This document shows, piece after piece, positions 1 to 5,661 of a DNA stretch of 6,967 bases (the first letter of the stretch is position 1; each line of letters begins with the position of its first letter). This stretch comes from Bacillota bacterium (GTDB lineage: Bacteria; Bacillota; Clostridia; Acetivibrionales; DTU013), in NCBI GenBank assembly GCA_023399355.1, contig JAEWQC010000181.1:1-6967 (forward strand), given 5' to 3'. The notes beneath the pieces were generated by a model that had not been told where the DNA came from, did not search any database, and worked only from the letters and a program-made list of their open reading frames with translations. The position numbers were made by a program, and so were the translations under genes.

Positions 1-83
1 ACCATAGTCCAAAGATAATTTGAAATTCCTATTGACTATTCATAGTTGGTCTCCCCATGTAAATTAGTACGCCAGGAAACAAC
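1..83 (-). other. Downstream flank with a possible broken gene start
   Basis: This is the stretch just downstream of the ABC-2 permease. On the minus strand a good ribosome-binding site (GGGGAG, 56-51) lies 7 nt before an ATG at 43-41. That frame reads only M-N-S-Q and then meets TAG at 31-29. After the stop the same frame stays open to the window edge (E-F-Q-I-I-F-G-L-W), so it may be a nonsense-interrupted start of a following gene, or chance. Another ATG at 5-3 runs off the window and cannot be judged. No terminator hairpin was seen. Confidence 0.25.
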
Positions 84-842
84 CTATCCAACTTCCTGTT
101 TCGCATACCGGGATAAGCCGACCATTACCGAAACAGCAGCTAAAACTACCAAAAATACCACCACTTCAAAGAAATCCAGTGAAAAACCGGAATACCCCTT
201 GTAAAAAATATAATTATCATTGCCAAATATTTTGGTTGCAACAAAAGCAGGGGTCATAAACGGTAATATGTAAGGGCTGTATTTCAAGTGAAACGGGAAA
301 ACCAGCATCAGATAACCCATTACTACAACTACCGAAAGGACAAACCTTTTTAATAAGATCACTACCATTACGACTATCGTTGACAGTAAAAAATAGGAGA
401 CGATATAAAAAGCCGTGGTTTTTACAAAAGCAAGCATTAAATCCGACGGCATTCCCTTCCCGAAAGCTATAAATCCGAGAAGCAGGTCAGCGCAGGCTGA
501 AATGACAAATAGAAGCAGAAGCATTGCAAATAAAGAAAGCATTTTTGAAATGTAAATCTTGATTCTGGAAATGCTGGATGTAAAGATGCACGATACTGTT
601 CCATATTTGTATTCCAGGCTGAAAACAAAGGATGAGGTCAGGACAAGTACTGTAAACATACAATACACCATAATTTCCCTATTCTGCGCAATAAACCATT
701 CCCATCGGACTTTATCCCTGTCTTCTCCCAAAACCTGCTGCAAAAATTTGACCAACGACGGAATGCAGCCTGCCAGGATTACATAAAGCAACACTTTGGA
801 TCTTCGTAGTTTCATAAATTCTGTCGCTATAACATTGCTCAT
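84..842 (-). CDS. ABC-2 type transporter permease subunit
   Basis: This is a 252-residue integral membrane protein with six hydrophobic segments at about residues 18-36, 59-79, 102-127, 140-163, 167-187 and 224-244. The cytoplasmic N-terminus (T-E-F-M-K-L-R-R-S-K) and the loop after TM2 (E-Y-K-Y-G-T-V, then S-R-I-K-I-Y-I-S-K) match the usual ABC-2 permease pattern of the BcrB/YcbO/NatB kind. Such proteins form the membrane channel of exporters for antimicrobial peptides, ions or lipids, paired with a separate ATPase. No ATPase gene adjoins it in this window. The nearest is the BceA-like one at 3055-3810, which normally serves FtsX-type permeases, so its partner is unknown. The ATG start has a GAGGTG ribosome-binding site about 5 nt upstream. 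The gene is separated from the upstream kinase by 216 bp holding a tandem repeat array and its own candidate promoter, suggesting separate control. The family is clear; the substrate is not. Confidence 0.85.
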   Translation of the reverse strand: MSNVIATEFMKLRRSKVLLYVILAGCIPSLVKFLQQVLGEDRDKVRWEWFIAQNREIMVYCMFTVLVLTSSFVFSLEYKYGTVSCIFTSSISRIKIYISKMLSLFAMLLLLFVISACADLLLGFIAFGKGMPSDLMLAFVKTTAFYIVSYFLLSTIVVMVVILLKRFVLSVVVVMGYLMLVFPFHLKYSPYILPFMTPAFVATKIFGNDNYIFYKGYSGFSLDFFEVVVFLVVLAAVSVMVGLSRYAKQEVG

Positions 843-889
843 TTCAACACCTCGATTAATTATGGTTTTCTTATTAACGCGTTAATTCA

Positions 890-919
890 ATTATACGTTT
901 TAGCCCTTACGATGCGTTT
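890..919 (-). promoter_or_regulatory. Candidate activator-dependent promoter of the ABC-2 permease
   Basis: On the minus strand a perfect TATAAT lies at 895-890. At 16-18 bp upstream the bases are AACGCA/AAACGC, which bear no resemblance to TTGACA. That position falls inside the last unit of the 35-bp repeat array. A consensus -10, an absent -35 and direct repeats over the -35 position fit a promoter switched on by an OmpR-family activator. The binding protein is inferred; the response regulator encoded at 1990-2700 is the obvious candidate. The 5' UTR would be about 40 nt. Confidence 0.5.
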
Positions 920-1052
920 AAAAAAACCTTACAAAAATCTTAAATAAATGCGTTTAAATAACCTTACAAAGATTTTGAATCAATGCGTTTAAATAACCTT
1001 ACAAAAATATTAAATCAATGCGTATAAATAACCTTACAAAAATTTTGAATAA
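912..1052 (-). repeat. Four tandem 35-36 bp repeats, possible regulator-binding array
   Basis: Four head-to-tail units were read directly: 1018-1052, 983-1017, 948-982 (35 bp each) and 912-947 (36 bp). On the minus strand each contains the core TTTGTAAGGTTATTTAAACG, or a close variant, followed by CAT, and begins TTATT or TGATT. A shortened fifth copy (GTAAGGGCTAAAACG) follows at 910-896 and runs into the -10 box. Within units, TTTAAG/TTCAAA and TTGTAAG lie about 11 bp apart, the spacing usual for half-sites of OmpR/PhoB-type regulators. There are no spacers, so this is not CRISPR, and there is no open reading frame of note. The array lies between the kinase stop and the ABC-2 permease start, with no hairpin terminator seen. 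Confidence 0.8.
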
Positions 1053-1058
1053 AAGTGA

Positions 1059-1988
1059 TTAAAATTTCATCAGAAAAAAAGAGAAGGTTGTTTTGATACC
1101 GGGATCACTCGTGACGGTAATCTTCCCATTCTGTTTTTCGACAAGCTGCTTTGAAATTGCGAGGCCAAGCCCGCTTCCGCGCATTTTCGCATTTCTGGAA
1201 GCCTCAATGGTATAAAGACGATTAAAAACAAACGGCAAATCATTTTCAGGGATGCCTTTCCCCTTATCCCATACATCTATCCAAACTTTATCCGCTTCCT
1301 CCCTGAGAGTGACTCCGATCACTCCTCCGTCCTGCCCATATTTCAATGCATTGGAAATGAGATTCTGAAGCACCCTTTCCAGGCATGCGCTATTTCCACG
1401 GACATATACAGCATGCTCCGGAAGCTTTATTTCAGGCGTGGTCCCATTCATCACGAAATCCTGGTAAAATGCAGCAAGGACCTCTTTTACCAGGTCTGCA
1501 AGATCCACCTTGTCCATCTGTATTTCCATATCCTCGGACTCCAGTTTTGACAGTTCGAAAAAATCCTGTATCATCTTATAAAGAGACTGACCTTTCGTAT
1601 GAATGATATTCAAATAATCTTTCTGCTCCTCAATGCTTAGCGTATTGCTGTTCTGAAGCACCTCGACGAAACCCAGCAGGGATGTCAATGGCGTGCGGAT
1701 ATCATGTGATATGTTGGATATAAGCTGTTTATGGGAAACCTCGAGTTTTTGTTTATCCTCCAAAGCACTTTGAAATCTGTCCATCAGCATATTCAGTTCA
1801 GCACTTAGCTTGCCAAGTGATTTGTACCGGTTGCCGATATGGATCCTGCTATTGAATCCTGCATTACGTATTTCGGACAGCAAGGAAACAATAAAACCGG
1901 TGCCCTTTATATAACCGATTATTTTATACAGCAGATACAAATTAAGAATGCCCGAAAAAATAAGAAAACCTTTTAGCAGCAAAATCAC
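1059..1988 (-). CDS. Sensor histidine kinase, short membrane-anchored type
   Basis: This 309-residue kinase has one clear N-terminal membrane segment (about residues 4-27) and no extracellular sensor domain. A linker (30-85) leads to the HisKA domain with phospho-acceptor His95 in S-H-D-I-R-T-P-L. The HATPase_c domain shows the N box (N209, N213), G1 box D-K-G-K-G-I (241-246) and G2 box G-S-G-L-G-L (271-276). It should autophosphorylate and pass phosphate to the regulator encoded immediately upstream. Lack of a sensor domain suggests intramembrane sensing or sensing through a partner, as in Bce-type systems where the transporter is the sensor; here that permease is truncated. The start is GTG at 1988-1986: GAGGAG inside the regulator's last codons lies 4 nt upstream, and the overlapping ATG at 1990 is followed at once by TGA. 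The 1-nt gap to the regulator implies translational coupling. Confidence 0.9.
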   Translation of the reverse strand: MILLLKGFLIFSGILNLYLLYKIIGYIKGTGFIVSLLSEIRNAGFNSRIHIGNRYKSLGKLSAELNMLMDRFQSALEDKQKLEVSHKQLISNISHDIRTPLTSLLGFVEVLQNSNTLSIEEQKDYLNIIHTKGQSLYKMIQDFFELSKLESEDMEIQMDKVDLADLVKEVLAAFYQDFVMNGTTPEIKLPEHAVYVRGNSACLERVLQNLISNALKYGQDGGVIGVTLREEADKVWIDVWDKGKGIPENDLPFVFNRLYTIEASRNAKMRGSGLGLAISKQLVEKQNGKITVTSDPGIKTTFSFFLMKF

Positions 1989-1989
1989 A

Positions 1990-2700
1990 TTACTCCTCTT
2001 TCAATTTATAACCGATCCCCCACACGGTCTGAATATATTCCGGATTTGAAGGATTTAATTCAATTTTTTCACGCAGCCTGCGTATATGTACCATTACCGT
2101 ATTTTCATCATTGATATAGTTTTCTCCCCAGACAGCTTTAAACAGTTGTGTTTTCGTAAATACCTTCTTCGGGTTCAACAAAAAAAGCTTTAATATTTCA
2201 AACTCTTTGGCCGTCAAAGAAATGAGTCTGCCTCCGGCCTTTACTTCAAACGAATTCGTATCCATCTCAATATCAAGATGCCTGATAATCATTTCTTTTT
2301 GATTTTCTTCCGCTTCGGATGAAAATTGAAGGTATCTTCTCAATTGTGCCTTAACCCTGGCAGTCAATTCCCCCATACTGAAGGGTTTTGTCATATAATC
2401 GTCCGCCCCGAGACCCAATCCGATGATTTTATCTGTTTCCTCACTTTTTGCCGACAGGATCAGAACCGGTATGTTGCCCATTTTCCTAATCTTTTGCAAG
2501 ACGTCATATCCATCCGCTGCAGGCATCATAATGTCCAAAATGACCATTTGATATGACACTGAAGATACTTTCCGTATTGCATCCTGTCCATCAAAAGCAT
2601 GGTCCACCGAATACCCTTCTCTTGACAGGTGTTCGGAAACAAGCTTATTGATTTCCGGATCATCCTCCGCCACAAGAATTTTATGTTTTACCACAGTCAT
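1990..2700 (-). CDS. OmpR-family response regulator
   Basis: This is a 236-residue transcription factor. The receiver domain (about 5-118) has the acidic pair D13-D14, phospho-acceptor Asp56 (V-I-L-D-I-M-M-P), switch Ser83 and Lys105 (T-K-P-F). A winged-helix DNA-binding domain (about 138-234) carries L-T-A-K-E-F-E-I-L, the recognition region N-T-V-M-V-H-I-R-R-L-R-E-K-I and the terminal W-G-I-G-Y-K-L. All key residues are present, so it should be functional. Phosphorylated dimers of this family bind direct repeats; the array at 912-1052 is a candidate target. The annotated ATG (2700-2698) overlaps the upstream stop as ATGA, but GGAGG (2705-2701) directly touches that ATG. A GTG at codon 3 (2694-2692) sits at an ideal 6-nt spacing and is the more likely true start, giving 234 residues. 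It is co-transcribed with the ATPase and kinase genes. Confidence 0.93.
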   Translation of the reverse strand: MTVVKHKILVAEDDPEINKLVSEHLSREGYSVDHAFDGQDAIRKVSSVSYQMVILDIMMPAADGYDVLQKIRKMGNIPVLILSAKSEETDKIIGLGLGADDYMTKPFSMGELTARVKAQLRRYLQFSSEAEENQKEMIIRHLDIEMDTNSFEVKAGGRLISLTAKEFEILKLFLLNPKKVFTKTQLFKAVWGENYINDENTVMVHIRRLREKIELNPSNPEYIQTVWGIGYKLKEE

Positions 2701-3050
2701 CCTCCATCGTAATTTCCATTATGAGCAATTCTCTTCTTAAGACCAATTTCCCTCTGTTTTACAATATTTTTATGAGTCAGCCCGAGAACCATAAACAGGC
2801 CAAACTCGGATTTTCTGTATTTATCAAAGGCGTTCTGCGTGTAAAAAATAAAGAATATGGAAAAAGCCAAAAGAATGATGCCGGGTGCGATGATGTTACT
2901 TGAAATCATCGTATTCACCTTATTGGGATTTGTAAAGTCCTTATTGGTCCAAAGGGTTGAGTAGGTAAAAAAGATCATTACTGTAAAGCTGCTGCATAAA
3001 TAGTATAACAAATACCTTCGCAAATTGGCCTTCAGCATTTTAAACGCCAT
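2697..3050 (-). pseudogene. Truncated FtsX/BceB-type ABC transporter permease (N-terminal remnant)
   Basis: The frame starting at ATG 3050-3048 gives 117 residues. A strong GGAGGAG site overlaps the end of the ATPase gene, 4 bp upstream by stop-to-start distance. Residues 1-99 match the N-terminus of BceB-like permeases: a basic amphipathic start (F-K-M-L-K-A-N-L-R-R-Y), TM1 (14-34), TM2 (52-71), then the FtsX-domain cytoplasmic stretch F-D-K-Y-R-K-S-E-F-G-L-F-M-V-L-G-L-T. Family members are about 620-670 residues with ten membrane helices and a large extracellular sensory domain, all missing here. After Q99 the 18-residue tail (R-E-I-G-L-K-K to D-G-G) does not look like the family and ends in TGA overlapping the regulator's ATG. 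I infer a large internal or C-terminal deletion joining the remnant to the regulator's leader. A frame extending upstream to 3152 is only overlap with the ATPase gene. Confidence 0.8.
2701..2705 (-). promoter_or_regulatory. Ribosome-binding site that decides the regulator start
   Basis: GGAGG on the minus strand immediately precedes the ATG at 2700 with zero spacing, too close for normal initiation. It lies exactly 6 nt before an in-frame GTG at 2694-2692. The GTG is therefore favoured as the response regulator start. Confidence 0.6.
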
Positions 3051-3054
3051 CTGA

Positions 3055-3810
3055 TTAAAGGTCTCCTCCGACAATTGCAAGGCTCTCCAGGATATGATCA
3101 AAGAACTCCTTCCGCTCGCCTTTCTTTGCAATCTCCATGTGAACCAGTCCATCCTTGATGAAAATTACTCTATTGCAATAGCTGGCGGCAAATGCATCAT
3201 GCGTAACAATCAAAATGGTGCTGTGATTGAGAGAGTTTAACCTTTCAAAACATTTCATAACGGCCTTTGAAGATTTGGAGTCCAAATTCCCGGTCGGTTC
3301 ATCGGCGAAAACAATGTCAGGATCATTTATCACAGCCCTGCATATCGCCGTTCGTTGTTGCTGACCGCCTGAAACAGCATAAGGATATTTGTCCGTAATG
3401 TCGTTGATATCAAGCATACTCATCACTTTATCTGTCTTTTCCGACATTTCAGCAACACCTTTATGATCCAGTATCATCGGAAGCATGATATTTTCTCTCA
3501 GCGTGAGGCTGTCCAGCAAGTTGAATTCCTGAAAGACAAAGCCCAATCTCCGTCGCCTGAATAGCGCCAGTTCATCCCCCGACATCTCATGAATACTTGC
3601 TCCTGAGATATGGATCTTACCTTCATAAACCCGGTCAATCCCGCTCAACACATTCAGCAGCGTGGTCTTTCCGCTTCCTGAGGGTCCCATGATGGCAACA
3701 AATTCACCCTCTTCCACCTTGAGTTCAATTCCATTCAATGCTCTGGTGAAATTGGATTTATCCCCGCCCTTATAAACCTTCACCAGATTTTCGGCATCCA
3801 GAACTACCAT
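3055..3810 (-). CDS. ABC transporter ATP-binding protein, BceA/LolD-MacB type
   Basis: This 251-residue ATPase has every catalytic motif: Walker A G-P-S-G-S-G-K-T (42-49), Q-loop Q94 (F-V-F-Q-E-F-N-L-L), signature S-G-G-Q-Q-Q-R (147-153), Walker B D-I-V-F-A-D-E (165-171), D-loop G-N-L-D (174-177) and switch His204 (V-T-H-D). The C-terminal F-I-K-D-G-L and following F-F-D-H-I-L are typical of BceA-type subunits, which power FtsX-like permeases that free cell-wall precursors from peptide antibiotics. Its cognate permease, encoded 4 bp downstream, is truncated, so this intact ATPase may be orphaned, serve a permease elsewhere, or (less expected for the family) the ABC-2 permease in this window. 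The ATG start has GAGGTG about 5 nt upstream. It is the first gene of the four-gene operon and is preceded by a strong promoter. Confidence 0.93.
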   Translation of the reverse strand: MVVLDAENLVKVYKGGDKSNFTRALNGIELKVEEGEFVAIMGPSGSGKTTLLNVLSGIDRVYEGKIHISGASIHEMSGDELALFRRRRLGFVFQEFNLLDSLTLRENIMLPMILDHKGVAEMSEKTDKVMSMLDINDITDKYPYAVSGGQQQRTAICRAVINDPDIVFADEPTGNLDSKSSKAVMKCFERLNSLNHSTILIVTHDAFAASYCNRVIFIKDGLVHMEIAKKGERKEFFDHILESLAIVGGDL

Positions 3811-4025
3811 AGCTGCACCTCAAAACACATTTTTTTTGTGATCCGTTGCTTATGAGTAAATTATATATTCTTTGCGAATAATGTCAATTCCTAGAAATAT
3901 TAAAAACCGGTAATCGCGGGCATCATGAATATGTTGAACCAGTGTGAAAAAATATAGACAGAAATCATATGGTAATTCACTTACTGCTTTGATAAAATGA
4001 TATAGGTAAAGGGAGCGTGTTGAGT
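3811..4025. other. Divergent intergenic region
   Basis: This spacer separates the minus-strand ATPase operon from the plus-strand coiled-coil gene. It holds the TTGACA/TATAAT promoter of the operon. For the plus strand the best candidate is an extended -10 TGATAAAAT (3990-3998) without a recognisable -35, giving a very short leader to the GGGAG site at 4011-4015. I see no open reading frame, terminator or RNA gene in it. Confidence 0.5.
3860..3887 (-). promoter_or_regulatory. Near-consensus sigma-A promoter of the ATPase-regulator-kinase operon
   Basis: On the minus strand a perfect TTGACA (3887-3882) is followed after 16 bp by a perfect TATAAT (3865-3860). Transcription would start near 3853, giving a leader of about 43 nt before the ATPase ATG at 3810. 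The spacer contains an exact 5-bp inverted repeat, TATTC-N5-GAATA (3866-3880), which could be an operator or could be chance. The promoter strength suggests substantial basal expression of the operon. Confidence 0.8.
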
Positions 4026-4343
4026 ATGGATGATAAAACTTTTGACCTGTTGACGAAAATGTATAGCGAATTCACCGGCCGGTTTGACAATGTAGATAAA
4101 GAGATTACCGGTTTGAAGCGTGATGTCTCCGGCCTGAAGAACGATGTCTCCGGCCTGAAGAACGATGTCATACGTCTGGAGAACAAGATTGATACCAACT
4201 CAAAAGCTCTATTTGACGGTTACAGTCAGACTTATGAAAAGCTCCTGGAGGTTGACAGAAAAGTGGATCGTCTTTCTGACAAGGTTGAAAGGCATGAAGT
4301 GGAAATCAAGATTTTAAAGGCTGCAAGGGTTAGCAGCACCTGA
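4026..4343 (+). CDS. Small coiled-coil protein of unknown function
   Basis: A 105-residue hydrophilic protein with no signal peptide or membrane segment. After a short N-terminal part (M-D-D-K-T-F-D-L-L-T-K-M-Y-S-E-F) nearly all of it has heptad spacing of hydrophobics: F-D-N-V-D-K-E-I-T-G-L, then three S-G-L-K-x-D-V-like heptads, R-L-E-N-K-I, and again V-D-R-K-V-D-R-L-S-D-K-V-E. A break (A-L-F-D-G-Y-S-Q-T-Y) divides two helices, suggesting an oligomeric or hairpin coiled coil. Similar short coiled-coil proteins are common in Clostridia and Bacilli, and I know of no established function. I prefer ATG at 4026 (GGGAG at 4011-4015, 10 nt away); in-frame GTG at 4017 or TTG at 4020 would add two or three residues. 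It runs opposite to both neighbours and converges on hemW with 7 bp between stop codons, so it is probably transcribed alone. Confidence 0.75.
   Translation: MDDKTFDLLTKMYSEFTGRFDNVDKEITGLKRDVSGLKNDVSGLKNDVIRLENKIDTNSKALFDGYSQTYEKLLEVDRKVDRLSDKVERHEVEIKILKAARVSST
4108..4170 (+). repeat. Three tandem 21-bp repeats inside the coiled-coil gene
   Basis: Units 4108-4128, 4129-4149 and 4150-4170 each encode one heptad (G-L-K-R/N-D-V-S/I register). Units 2 and 3 differ at one base, unit 1 at a few. A fourth, more diverged heptad (4171-4191, R-L-E-N-K-I) follows. One repeat equals exactly one coiled-coil heptad, so unit gain or loss would change rod length without changing register. Confidence 0.85.
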
Positions 4344-4350
4344 CCGTACC

Positions 4351-5658
4351 CTAAATAAATTCAACAAACACCTGATTGGCAAGATCCAGGCCAAGTGAGG
4401 TTAACTTGTAACACCTTCCGTCAATCACCTTCCCGCTTTCCGGGCAAGCTTCCCTGTTTCCATTCCATTCGCAAACCAGCAGTCCTTCTTTAACCAGCTT
4501 ATCCAGCTTATTTCCATATATTTTCTGCAAACTCTCTGCATAACGAATTTCAAATTCAGCTGCACTTATGCCATCCGTCAGGCGCAAACCAAGAATCATG
4601 AATTCAAACATGGATTCATATGGGCTGATGTGTTGTATTTCTTCATGAAGGCCGAACTCTGAATAATAGTTAGCGCAATCCATGTTCTTTAACTTTTGAG
4701 CATTTATCTCAGCCTGTCCTGTATGAAGACCCGCCGCCCTCTGTTCCACCGCTTTGATATACTGCTCGATACCGGAAATGTTACCAAATCTGTTATAATG
4801 AAGATAAGAGTGTGCTCCGGCGCCAAAGCCGGCATATTCGAGTGCTTTCCAGTAAACAAGGTTGTGCCTGCATTCAAAACCCGGCAGGGCAAAGTTGGAA
4901 ATTTCATAATGCCTGAACCCCTTCTGTGCCAAGTAGTCAACAGTATATCTGTACATTCTGCGATCCAGCTCATCGTCAGCAGGTTTTAGTGTGCCTTTTT
5001 CATATCTGTCGCCGAAATTTGTACCTTCTTCTATTTTTAAACTGTAACAGGATAGATGGGTTAGAGCTGCACCGGTAACAGGATATAAATCCGAACTTGC
5101 AGCTGTTCCCATTGTCACAACTGATTCCAGCGTTTCAGCCCATTCTTCCATGGTTTGTCCCGGAAGGCCGAATATCAGATCCACATTGATATTACGAAAA
5201 CCTGCTTTTACTGCAGCTTCAAAATTATTGACAAACTGCTGCCTGTCGTGAATTCTTCCAAGTTCCTTCAGCAGCTTGTCCTGCCATGCCTGCAGTCCAA
5301 TGCTGAGCCTGTTCACGCCTGCAGAGCGGTATGCTTTCAAGCTGTCATACGTTAGCGTGCCCGGGTTGCTCTCCATGCTTATTTCCGCTTCAGGATCCAC
5401 ATCAAACAACTTTGAGCAAAGTTCAAGTACTGCGCCAATCTGTTTCGGATCGACAAGAGAAGGTGTCCCGCCGCCGATAAATATTGTTTTTACACGGCAG
5501 TTTCCAATTTCACCCGATCGCAGCTTCATTTCGGAAAGCAGCGCATCAAAATAAGGACCGGCAAGGTGCTCCCTGCCGGAATAGGAATTGAAATCGCAAT
5601 AATTGCATTTTGATTTACAAAAAGGAATGTGAATATATATTCCAATGCCGTTACCCAT
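4351..5658 (-). CDS. hemW: HemW-like radical SAM protein (heme chaperone; HemN-related)
   Basis: A 435-residue radical SAM protein. The cluster motif C14-x3-C18-x2-C21 lies in I-P-F-C-K-S-K-C-N-Y-C-D-F. It is followed by G-G-G-T-P-S (62-67), E-S-N-P-G-T (96-101), R-L-S-I-G-L-Q (117-123), D-L-I-F-G-L-P-G-Q-T (160-169), Y-E-I-S-N-F-A (251-257) and H-N-L-V-Y-W (265-270). The F after the third cysteine, rather than the C-x-C of true coproporphyrinogen dehydrogenase HemN, and the lepA neighbourhood point to HemW, which binds heme and a 4Fe-4S cluster and is thought to deliver heme to respiratory enzymes. It is longer than the usual ~375-390 residues, with apparent insertions at about 185-199 and 312-345. 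The ATG start has AGGTGA just upstream. It lies downstream of lepA on the same strand, 251 bp away. The expected hrcA-grpE-dnaK genes do not follow; a convergent gene does. Confidence 0.92.
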   Translation of the reverse strand: MGNGIGIYIHIPFCKSKCNYCDFNSYSGREHLAGPYFDALLSEMKLRSGEIGNCRVKTIFIGGGTPSLVDPKQIGAVLELCSKLFDVDPEAEISMESNPGTLTYDSLKAYRSAGVNRLSIGLQAWQDKLLKELGRIHDRQQFVNNFEAAVKAGFRNINVDLIFGLPGQTMEEWAETLESVVTMGTAASSDLYPVTGAALTHLSCYSLKIEEGTNFGDRYEKGTLKPADDELDRRMYRYTVDYLAQKGFRHYEISNFALPGFECRHNLVYWKALEYAGFGAGAHSYLHYNRFGNISGIEQYIKAVEQRAAGLHTGQAEINAQKLKNMDCANYYSEFGLHEEIQHISPYESMFEFMILGLRLTDGISAAEFEIRYAESLQKIYGNKLDKLVKEGLLVCEWNGNREACPESGKVIDGRCYKLTSLGLDLANQVFVEFI

Positions 5659-5661
5659 AAT

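Noticed and set aside
912..1052. CRISPR array
   Set aside because: The 35-36 bp units are directly adjacent with no unique spacers, and no cas gene is present.
3051..3152. N-terminal extension of the truncated permease
   Set aside because: The added residues overlap the ATPase gene in another frame, do not look like a permease, and the strong GGAGGAG site sits in front of ATG 3050.
3828..3842. Hairpin CACA-T-run-TGTG in the ATPase leader
   Set aside because: Four-base arms around a homopolymer are too weak to call a regulatory structure.
4326..4352. Terminator between the coiled-coil gene and hemW (AGGGT...ACCCT)
   Set aside because: The stem is only 5 bp with a 17-nt loop and no T-run, so it is not convincing in either direction.
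4696..4989. Open frames on both strands within hemW, and similar short frames within lepA, the kinase and the regulator
   Set aside because: They are shadows of well-supported genes with no family resemblance or initiation signals of their own.
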